Below, piece after piece: positions 1 to 5,899 of a stretch of DNA of 6,436 nt (position 1 is the stretch's first letter; the number at the start of each line of letters is the position of its first letter). The stretch comes from Candidatus Gastranaerophilales bacterium (GTDB taxonomy: Bacteria > Cyanobacteriota > Vampirovibrionia > Gastranaerophilales > Gastranaerophilaceae): the NCBI GenBank assembly GCA_021201175.1, contig JAJQFK010000203.1, positions 10,989 to 17,424 on the forward strand, given 5' to 3'. Below the pieces are notes generated by a model, which did not search any database, was not told the origin of the DNA, and saw nothing but the letters and a program-made list of their open reading frames with translations. The position numbers and the translations under genes are program-made.

Positions 1-660
1 TGTCACATTACCGTCTGAATCATAGGTATATTCTGTCCCGCTTTTTTCTTTACCGTATGAATCATAGGTATAATATGCATAGCTTGTCGTATTACCGTCT
101 GAATCATAGCTATAATATGTATAGCTTTTCGTATTACCGTCTGAATCATAGGTATGATATGCCTTGCTTTTTAAATTACCATCTGAATCATAGGTATAAT
201 ATGTGCTTGTCGTATTACCGTCTGAATCATAAGTATTTTCTGAACTGCTTTTTAAATTACCGTTTGAATAATAGATATAATATGTTCTGCCTGTTTTATT
301 ACCATCTGAATCATAAGCAATTTCTGATTTGCTTGTCATATTACCGTCTGAATCATAGGTATATTCTGTACTGCCTGTCTTATTACCGTCTGAATCATAA
401 GCAATTTCTGTTTTGCTTTTTAAATTACCGTCTGAATCATAGCTATAATATGTATCGCTTGTCTCATTACCATTTGAATCGTAAATATATACGTTTTTTC
501 CTTTTATATTACCATCTGAATCGTAACCAGTTTCAGTTCGTGTTTTGCTTATCACATTACCGTCTGAATCGTAAGCAGTTTCTGTTTTGATTATTACATT
601 AGCATCGTATCTATAACTTGTATAGCTTGTCTTATTACCGTCTGAATCGCAAGTATATTC
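1..660 (-). repeat. Zone B: 42-bp (14-residue) tandem array, about 16 units
   Basis: The core 'accgtctgaatcata' (plus strand), coding YDSDGN, starts at 10, 52, 94, 136, 178, 217, 259, 301, 343, 385, 427, 469, 511, 559, about 601 (degenerate) and 637. The spacing is 42 nt, apart from 39 between 178 and 217, 48 between 511 and 559, and a unit near 601 that lost 6 nt (YDAN instead of YDSDGN). All deviations are multiples of 3. Each unit reads roughly (T/S/A)-Y-D-S-D-G-N-x-x-S-x-x-Y-Y. Eleven exact YDSDGN copies fall in the last 200 visible residues. The array runs off the left edge, so its full length is unknown. Confidence 0.95.
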
Positions 661-3600
661 GCAGATTGTTTTTCCGTTGATTTTTTCTACGGTTGTGTAT
701 GAGCCGTCATTATTGTAAGTGTAAGTATATTCTGTACTGCTCGTTGTTCCGTATGAACTATAGCTATAAATTGTCCAGCTTGTCATATTACCTTCTGAAT
801 CGTAAGTACGTTCTTGGGCTGTGTTTCCGTTTCCGTCTTTTATTACCCATGTGTATGAGCCGTCATTATTGTAAGTACATTCTGTACTGCTTTTTAAATT
901 ACCTTCTGAATTATAGACAGCTTCTGTGGTTATTCTGCCATCCGAACCATAGACAGCTTCGGCGGTTGTTGTTCCGTTTGCGTCCGTTGTTATTGTAGTA
1001 TAAGAACCGTCGCTATTGTATGTGTATTCTGTGCTGCTTATTAGATTCCCTTCTGAACCATAGACAGCTTCTGCGGTTGTTGTTCCTTTTGCATTTTTTG
1101 TTACGGTTGTATACGAACCATCGCTATTGTAGGTATATTCTATACTGCTTACAAGGTTTTCATCCGAATCATAAGAGTATTGAATATTACTTAACATTGT
1201 TCCATTTGAATCATAAGATGCTTCTGAAGCACAATTTCCGTCTGATTCCGTACAAGTTACTGTTTTATAAGAACCATCTTCATTATATTTATAAGTTGTA
1301 TAGGTTACTTGAGTACCTTCTGAATCATAAGCGGCAGCAGCAGTTGTTTTGCCTTCTGAATCTGTTTGTACAGTACTAAAAGAGCCATCCTCATTATATG
1401 AATATTCCAAATGAACTATATTGCCGGACTCTGTATATAATGTGTATGCGGTACATTCTCCGTCCGTATTATATTCGTATTCAATATAACTTGTTCTGGT
1501 ATCCCCTTGATAAGAAGCTTGTGTAATTCTATTTCCATTTGAATCATATGAATATTCTGTATAACCGGTTTCGCTTCCGGAAGAACTATACGATGTTTTT
1601 AAGATTATATTACCTGATGAATCTTTTGTTGTGATTGAATAAGGTCCATTTTTTCTGACGTAATTATATTCCATGCTGCTTGTTAGATTACCTTTTGAAT
1701 CATAGACAGCTTCTGCGGTTGTTGTTCCGTCAGCATTCGTTGTTATGGTTGTATATGAACCGTCATCATTGTAGGTATATACTGTATGGCTTGTTAGATT
1801 ACCTTCTGAATCGTAAGCAGTTTCTGTTTTGCTTATCATATTATCATCTGAGTCGTATGAATATTTAATACTGCTTAACATATTTCCATCTGAATCATAA
1901 TAGGCTTCTGACGTGCGGTTTCCGTCCGAATCCGGCAATGTTATTGTTTTATACGAGCCGTCGTCATTATACCAGTATCCGGTGCAGCTTGTTTCTTCGC
2001 CGTCTGAATTATATGTATATATCCCGTTAATTTTTCCTTCTGCATTTGTCTGGACTTGTGTATATGAACCGTCTTCATTATATGTATATTCAGAACGAGT
2101 ACCTGATATAGTATTTGTTGAACTCAAAATTCTGTTTGAGTCGGTGTCATATTCATTTTCGATGTATGCTGTTTGTTTGCCTGAATTATATATAGCTGTT
2201 GTAATTTTATTTCCGTTTGAATCGTAAGAGTTTTCAACATAACTTGTTTTTACGCCGGAAGAATTATAATTTTCCGTTAAAATTACATTTCCTTGTGTAT
2301 CTGTTGTTGATGTTCTGTAAGAACCATTATCATTGTATGTATATGAAGTATTGGCTGTCAGATTATCTTCCGAATCGTATACAGCGGCGGCAGTTGTCTT
2401 TCCTTCTGTATCTATCTGCGCTTTTTCATAAGAACCATCTTCATTATAATTGTATTTATCATGAATTGTATAACCGGAGGCGGTGGTTAATATATAATCT
2501 GTTTTATTTCCGTCTGAATCGTAAGTATATTCATAACGGATTGTTTCTTTTCCTTCGGAATCACATATTGAAGATTCAATGTTGTTGCCGTCGGAATCGT
2601 ATGTGTTTATTGTACTGCTTACTATAACTCCTTTGGAATTATATGTTGTTATTAAAGTATTATTTCCGTTGGAATCATATTCATATTCTTTGTGACAAGT
2701 TTCTTTACCGGAAGAACTGTATGTGGTTGAAGAAGTTTTATTTCCGTTTGAATCGTATAAACTTTTTATTCTGCTCGTTTTTGCACCGGTGGAATTATAA
2801 AATGCTTGTACAACATAATAAGTGCCGTCATCATTATATGTATAGCTATTGCTGCCGGTAGGGATATTTGCGGAATTATATGTTGTTTCATTTATTAAAT
2901 TCCCGTTTGCAGCTTTTGTTTCTGTTGAATAAGACCCATCTTCATTATATGAGTATGTTGTAACATCATATATTGATGTTATTGTTCCGGAAATTCTTCC
3001 TTCTGAATCATAGGTTGTTGTATTTGTCCATTTACCGTTTGAATCATAATTTGCTTCTGCCGTGGTGTTTCCGTCAGAATCTATTGATGATGTAGAAAAA
3101 GACCCATCTTCGTTATACGTATATTTTATAACGCTTGAGAGTTCCGAATCAGAATTATATATTCCTTGTTGTGTTATTTGTCCGTTGGCTTCATATATCG
3201 TTTCAATAGTTGTATCATCTTTATAAACCGTATCAAACATTAAAGTTCCATTTTCGTCATATACAGCTTCTTTTATAGTGTTTCCGCCCGCGTCTTTTTC
3301 TGTAATTGTGTAAGAATTATCTTCATTATAGGTATAATATGTTCCGGCAGATTCTCCGTTTGAATTATATGTTTCCCCTGTGCTGCTATTTGTATTTTCA
3401 GAAGAATCTTCGGGTACAGATGTAGTTTCTTCGGAAGCTGTTTCATTTACACTTGTTTCTTCTGTATTATAGTTTGAGTTTTCTATAATTGGAAGTTTAT
3501 GCGGAATATGTTTATTTCCGCCGATAAAAGAAGGACGAACCGACAATCCTTTTGACGACAAATAATCGAGATTAGTATTTTCATTTGTTTCTGATTCGGT

Positions 3601-3771
3601 TGATGAAAAACTGTCAAATGTTTCTTCAATATATTTTGTAATAGATGGTTTTAATGATTCAAGCAGAGTTTTTATTTCGCCAATTATTACATCTTCTTGA
3701 GAATCAGATGTATTATTTAGTTTCACGTAATTTCCGGTATATAGATTATTGATGTTTAAGTTAAAACCCAT
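1..3771 (-). CDS. Giant YD/Rhs-like tandem-repeat protein, C-terminus beyond the window
   Basis: The frame from ATG 3771 is open to base 1, giving at least 1257 residues with no stop; the C-terminus lies outside the window. Residues 1-137 are unique and polar, start MGFNLNINNLYTGNYVK, and show no signal peptide or membrane segment. Repeats run from about residue 140 to the window edge. Residues 140-1037 mix a 'YNxDGSYT' form (about 16 copies) with 'YDSxGN' and 'AEAVYxSxGNL' forms. Residues 1038-1257 are near-uniform 14-residue units around YDSDGN. The pattern Y-D-x-x-G-(N/R/K) recalls the YD repeats of Rhs/teneurin proteins, which make beta-strand shells, but those repeats are usually about 20 residues and carry GRL, so the relation is by pattern only. 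The Asp-x-Asp-Gly motifs could also bind Ca2+. Cys and Trp are rare, and Tyr, Ser, Thr, Asn and Asp dominate. The start is supported by AAGGAG 10 nt upstream. It is the last visible gene of a likely operon. A surface, adhesin-like or effector role is inference. The ORF itself is near certain, its function unknown. Confidence 0.93.
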   Translation of the reverse strand, partial: MGFNLNINNLYTGNYVKLNNTSDSQEDVIIGEIKTLLESLKPSITKYIEETFDSFSSTESETNENTNLDYLSSKGLSVRPSFIGGNKHIPHKLPIIENSNYNTEETSVNETASEETTSVPEDSSENTNSSTGETYNSNGESAGTYYTYNEDNSYTITEKDAGGNTIKEAVYDENGTLMFDTVYKDDTTIETIYEANGQITQQGIYNSDSELSSVIKYTYNEDGSFSTSSIDSDGNTTAEANYDSNGKWTNTTTYDSEGRISGTITSIYDVTTYSYNEDGSYSTETKAANGNLINETTYNSANIPTGSNSYTYNDDGTYYVVQAFYNSTGAKTSRIKSLYDSNGNKTSSTTYSSSGKETCHKEYEYDSNGNNTLITTYNSKGVIVSSTINTYDSDGNNIESSICDSEGKETIRYEYTYDSDGNKTDYILTTASGYTIHDKYNYNEDGSYEKAQIDTEGKTTAAAVYDSEDNLTANTSYTYNDNGSYRTSTTDTQGNVILTENYNSSGVKTSYVENSYDSNGNKITTAIYNSGKQTAYIENEYDTDSNRILSSTNTISGTRSEYTYNEDGSYTQVQTNAEGKINGIYTYNSDGEETSCTGYWYNDDGSYKTITLPDSDGNRTSEAYYDSDGNMLSSIKYSYDSDDNMISKTETAYDSEGNLTSHTVYTYNDDGSYTTITTNADGTTTAEAVYDSKGNLTSSMEYNYVRKNGPYSITTKDSSGNIILKTSYSSSGSETGYTEYSYDSNGNRITQASYQGDTRTSYIEYEYNTDGECTAYTLYTESGNIVHLEYSYNEDGSFSTVQTDSEGKTTAAAAYDSEGTQVTYTTYKYNEDGSYKTVTCTESDGNCASEASYDSNGTMLSNIQYSYDSDENLVSSIEYTYNSDGSYTTVTKNAKGTTTAEAVYGSEGNLISSTEYTYNSDGSYTTITTDANGTTTAEAVYGSDGRITTEAVYNSEGNLKSSTECTYNNDGSYTWVIKDGNGNTAQERTYDSEGNMTSWTIYSYSSYGTTSSTEYTYTYNNDGSYTTVEKINGKTICEYTCDSDGNKTSYTSYRYDANVIIKTETAYDSDGNVISKTRTETGYDSDGNIKGKNVYIYDSNGNETSDTYYSYDSDGNLKSKTEIAYDSDGNKTGSTEYTYDSDGNMTSKSEIAYDSDGNKTGRTYYIYYSNGNLKSSSENTYDSDGNTTSTYYTYDSDGNLKSKAYHTYDSDGNTKSYTYYSYDSDGNTTSYAYYTYDSYGKEKSGTEYTYDSDGNVT
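661..3345 (-). repeat. Zone A: diverged compound repeats of the giant protein
   Basis: The clearest blocks span 37 residues (111 nt) and have three sub-units: 'YNSDGSYTTVTK', 'NAKGTTTAEAVY' and 'GSEGNLISSTEYTY'. The tracts at 1012 and 1123 are exactly 111 nt apart. Other blocks gain or lose one sub-unit, for example the extra 'YGSDGRITTEAV' near 940. Towards the N-terminal side (about 2000-3345) the units drift further in sequence and length, and some lose the core, such as YVRKNGPYS near 1650 and YKDDTT near 3210. This looks like an older array than zone B. Confidence 0.88.
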
Positions 3772-3781
3772 TTAAATTAAT

Positions 3782-3787
3782 CTCCTT
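3782..3787 (-). promoter_or_regulatory. Shine-Dalgarno of the giant gene, overlapping the upstream stop codon
   Basis: AAGGAG on the minus strand lies 10 nt before ATG 3771. Its first bases are part of the TAA stop (3786-3788) of the preceding gene. A ribosome ending there covers this site, so the two genes are probably translationally coupled. Confidence 0.8.
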
Positions 3788-4187
3788 AATATATTGTATC
3801 CGTAGATATAGAATACATTTGACCGTTATAATAATATATTTCATTTGAACTATGCAGAGCAGGATTAAATATTAATTTTATAGAATCAGCATTTGTATCA
3901 GTATAAAAGTTTATAATATTTTTTTCGGAGTTTATTTTTTTCGGCTCGGTATCCGTTGGTTTTTCATCGTTATTAACAGTTGAATTAGTACTTTTTACTT
4001 CTAAATCGGCATCGTCAAGTACTAAATCATCAATTTTTAAAAAATTAATGTTTTCTTCTTCATTTTGTAAAAATTCAGATTTTGTTTCTTCTTCCTCTCT
4101 TGCAGAATTTGAATTTAATTGAAATTCTGTAGTTTGTTGAGGATTATTTTTATTAAAAAGAAATTCGTAACCGGCATTTAGCCCCAT
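3786..4187 (-). CDS. Small acidic hypothetical protein, middle gene of the operon
   Basis: This is a 133-residue protein that I do not recognise. It starts MGLNAGYEFLFNKNNPQQ. The N-terminal MG(L/F)N resembles the MGFN start of the giant protein downstream. Residues 30-65 are strongly acidic (EEEE near 31-34, then a KIDDLVLDDADLEV stretch), residues 66-95 are a polar Asn/Thr/Lys linker, and the last 35 residues look beta-prone and aromatic, ending NEIYYYNGQMYSISTDTIY. There is no signal peptide, membrane helix or Cys. A TTG at 4202 would add five residues, but ATG 4187 has GGAG 9 nt upstream, and TTG 4202 would fall at the GGAG itself, so ATG 4187 is preferred. It lies 49 nt after the EF-hand gene and 14 nt before the giant gene. 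It could be a small partner or chaperone-like protein for the giant product, but this rests only on position and size. Confidence 0.85.
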   Translation of the reverse strand: MGLNAGYEFLFNKNNPQQTTEFQLNSNSAREEEETKSEFLQNEEENINFLKIDDLVLDDADLEVKSTNSTVNNDEKPTDTEPKKINSEKNIINFYTDTNADSIKLIFNPALHSSNEIYYYNGQMYSISTDTIY

Positions 4188-4196
4188 AGTACATAT

Positions 4197-4200
4197 CTCC
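4197..4200 (-). promoter_or_regulatory. Shine-Dalgarno deciding the start at 4187
   Basis: GGAG on the minus strand lies 9 nt before ATG 4187. It overlaps the alternative TTG at 4202, which would be left without a site of its own. The 49-nt gap 4188-4236 shows no convincing terminator hairpin or promoter, consistent with read-through from the gene upstream. Confidence 0.7.
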
Positions 4201-4236
4201 AAAATTAGTTAACACGTATAAACAGTTAGTACAATC

Positions 4237-5745
4237 TTATTCACTGCTTATTAAATTCCAGTCTGAATCATATACTTCTGTTGCAATCTTTTTGTCTTTA
4301 TCATCAGTAGTTACGGCAATAACTTTGTCATTAATATAGTTGTAGAATGTAGTGTAGTAAGTTCCTGTATATATTCCGGAATCATCATAAATATATATAG
4401 TGCTTGCATTTAAAGTTTCGTTAGTTTCGTAAGTCGAAGCAACTATATTTCCATTAGAATTTCTTGTTACGTTATAGCCCCCTTCTAATGAAGTTTCACA
4501 TCCGTCCGCATTTATAATACTTTCATACATTGATTTAAATGAAGTTGTTCCGGTACTTGAGGAAGAATATCCAAGCAGTGAAGTTACACTTGGGCTTTTA
4601 AGATAAGTTTGAGCTTCCTCAACTGTTGAGGCATTCGCAGCAGATTGTAAGTCTTTTAGTGCGGCTAATCCATCATCTCTTTGCAATTGATTCGTTTCAT
4701 GTCTTTCAGTTAAGGAAGATGTTCCTGTCGCAGAGGTTGATGTTGTACTTGATGTAGATGTTGTGCTTGAAGTAGTTGTATCCGTACCACTATAAAAATT
4801 ATTATATATATCCTGTCTTATTGATAAATCATTACTGTAAGAAGAACTCGTCGGATCCGCTGCTACAGTATTATAGTTTACAAAATTTAATTTCCCATCT
4901 ATTAAATCAGCCAGTTCAGAATCTTCTTCGTAACTATCCCAATCTATATCCGCCATTATAAACTGTGCAGCTAATTCCGCAGCGCTGATATTACTTGAGT
5001 CATTATCCATTTGAAAATCGGTAAACAAAATATTTAATAGAGTGGAAAAATATTCAGTTTCTTCGGCAGTTAATTCTGTTGCTTCTGTTCCGTCCGTACT
5101 CATTGTATAAAATTCATTATAGGATAACTGTCCGTCGCTGTCTGTATCATATTTATCTATAATTTGCTGGGAAAAGTTTTTAACTTGTGTACTATATGTT
5201 GATAAATCAATATCAAACATTTTAAAATCTTCAACTTCTTCCCCATTTAAATACTTCTCTAATGTTTCGTCAGAACTCCAATTAGCAAAATCATCAGCTA
5301 TATCTGTTTCAGTTGCCGTTGTTGAGTCTGTTACACCGGAAGTTTCTGTGACGGATGTATTATTATTAACATTTTGTGTATTTTGTGCGGTTCTGTTTTC
5401 AATTACATCCACAACAAGACTCAATGCTTCGATTAAACTGGCTCTTTCAGAATCATCATCCGTATTAACCAGAGATTCACATAATCCGAGCATAGCCAGA
5501 TATAAAACACTATCTGATTCACTTTGTGAATTACTTGAACTATTTAGCGTTGTATTTGTCGCACCGGAAGACTTATAATCTTTAAACTTATTTATTGCTT
5601 CATCTGTATACTCATAAGGACTATAATTATTTTGTGACTGCTTATTTTCCTTTTTTCCCCGTTCGTTTTCTACACTTGAATTATCCTGTTTGTCACCAAT
5701 ATATATTTGGATAGTAGGATTATTAATGTTAATACTTTCAGTCAT
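4237..5745 (-). CDS. EF-hand protein with Ser/Thr linker and C-terminal YD-like units
   Basis: A 502-residue protein. Residues 1-60 are polar (start MTESININNPTIQIYIGDKQ) without a signal peptide. Residues 78-117 form a likely helical segment (LYLAMLGLCESLV, then SLIEALSLVVDVIE). Residues 121-148 are an Asn/Thr linker. Residues 200-211 are a canonical EF-hand loop, DTDSDGQLSYNE, with Asp at positions 1, 3 and 5, Gly at 6, Leu at 8 and Glu at 12. A second, one-residue-short loop (DNDSSNISAAE) lies at 247-257, and a remnant DGKLNF at 283-288. A 25-residue Ser/Thr stretch follows at 321-345. The last 75 residues contain YD-type units (NSNGNIVAST, YDDSGIYTG, VYDSDWNLISSE), like those of the giant protein two genes on. 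ATG 5745 is preferred over TTG 5751 because GGAG lies 11 nt upstream, although TTG at 5-nt spacing remains possible. It is the first gene of the likely operon. Ca2+ binding is well supported; the cellular role is unknown. Confidence 0.93.
   Translation of the reverse strand: MTESININNPTIQIYIGDKQDNSSVENERGKKENKQSQNNYSPYEYTDEAINKFKDYKSSGATNTTLNSSSNSQSESDSVLYLAMLGLCESLVNTDDDSERASLIEALSLVVDVIENRTAQNTQNVNNNTSVTETSGVTDSTTATETDIADDFANWSSDETLEKYLNGEEVEDFKMFDIDLSTYSTQVKNFSQQIIDKYDTDSDGQLSYNEFYTMSTDGTEATELTAEETEYFSTLLNILFTDFQMDNDSSNISAAELAAQFIMADIDWDSYEEDSELADLIDGKLNFVNYNTVAADPTSSSYSNDLSIRQDIYNNFYSGTDTTTSSTTSTSSTTSTSATGTSSLTERHETNQLQRDDGLAALKDLQSAANASTVEEAQTYLKSPSVTSLLGYSSSSTGTTSFKSMYESIINADGCETSLEGGYNVTRNSNGNIVASTYETNETLNASTIYIYDDSGIYTGTYYTTFYNYINDKVIAVTTDDKDKKIATEVYDSDWNLISSE
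4240..4467 (-). repeat. YD-like module at the C-terminus of the EF-hand protein
   Basis: Residues 427-502 of the EF-hand protein hold three or four irregular YD-type units. The tract 4244-4280 aligns with 1034-1073 in the giant gene: by eye about 5 mismatches in 37 nt plus one 3-nt gap. Both tracts code a 'VY-x-S-x-x-NLISS' ending. This is DNA-level homology rather than mere similarity of composition. Confidence 0.75.
5113..5148 (-). other. Canonical EF-hand calcium-binding loop
   Basis: The codons read D-T-D-S-D-G-Q-L-S-Y-N-E, flanked by IIDKY before and FYTM after. Positions 1, 3, 5 and 12 carry Asp, Asp, Asp and Glu, position 6 is Gly and position 8 is hydrophobic, which matches the EF-hand consensus fully. 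Confidence 0.88.
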
Positions 5746-5756
5746 TTTCAAATTTT

Positions 5757-5761
5757 CTCCT
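5757..5761 (-). promoter_or_regulatory. Shine-Dalgarno of the EF-hand gene
   Basis: AGGAG on the minus strand, 11 nt before ATG 5745 and 5 nt before TTG 5751. The spacings of the other two genes here (9 and 10 nt) favour the ATG. Confidence 0.65.
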
Positions 5762-5776
5762 ATTTGAGTTATAAGT

Positions 5777-5806
5777 TTTATATCGGCAAATTCCCCCCCC
5801 TCTTAA
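5777..5806 (-). promoter_or_regulatory. Candidate promoter of the three-gene operon with a G8 spacer tract
   Basis: On the minus strand, TATAAA (5777-5782) is a good -10 box. TTAAGA (5801-5806) is a weak -35 box at 18-nt spacing. Transcription would begin near 5770, leaving a leader of about 25 nt that contains the Shine-Dalgarno. Eight consecutive G (C on the plus strand, 5793-5800) sit inside the spacer. The -35 match is poor, so this is a candidate only. Confidence 0.45.
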
Positions 5807-5814
5807 GGATTTGC
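5786..5814. repeat. Inverted repeat enclosing the G8 tract
   Basis: GCAAAT at 5786-5791 and ATTTGC at 5809-5814 are exact inverted copies, 17 nt apart. The C8/G8 run and CTTAAG lie in the loop. The arms overlap the spacer and the -35 region of the proposed promoter, so this could be an operator or a DNA structure. Chance occurrence in AT-rich DNA is possible. Confidence 0.4.
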
Positions 5815-5819
5815 GAAAA

Positions 5820-5832
5820 TTTTGTTACAAAA
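5820..5832. promoter_or_regulatory. Perfect 13-nt inverted repeat, possible operator
   Basis: TTTTGT-T-ACAAAA is a perfect palindrome with one central base, about 14 nt upstream of the proposed -35 box. The position suits an activator or repressor site. No known regulator is assigned. Confidence 0.3.
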
Positions 5833-5863
5833 GTTTACACTCGGTCATTCATGCTCTCGTGGG

Positions 5864-5885
5864 AAAAAAATTGCACGCAGCAACT
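5864..5885 (-). terminator. Weak intrinsic terminator after the upstream gene
   Basis: On the minus strand AGTTGC-TGCGT-GCAATT forms a 6-bp stem (one G-U pair) with a 5-nt loop, and its 3' arm runs into a continuous T tract (the plus-strand A run 5864-5870). It begins about 15 nt after the TAA at 5900. The stem is short, so termination may be partial. It separates the upstream gene from the operon that starts at 5745. Confidence 0.45.
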
Positions 5886-5899
5886 AAAAATAATATTTT

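Noticed and set aside
10..650. Regular 42-nt spacing that resembles a CRISPR array
   Set aside because: The 'spacers' are similar to each other and in frame, indels are multiples of 3, and the array continues a long open reading frame. It is a coding tandem repeat.
57..1379. Plus-strand open frames with repeated 'YYRLNH' type peptides
   Set aside because: They are antisense shadows of the minus-strand repeats, kept open because the 42-nt period is a multiple of 3. They lack ribosome binding sites and cover only fragments.
1680..2861. Further plus-strand open frames over zone A
   Set aside because: They break up wherever the repeat phase changes and code odd Leu/Arg/His/Tyr-rich peptides, while the minus-strand frame is continuous.
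4185..4202. TTG 4202 as start of the small acidic protein
   Set aside because: The GGAG that serves ATG 4187 overlaps this TTG, leaving it without a ribosome binding site.
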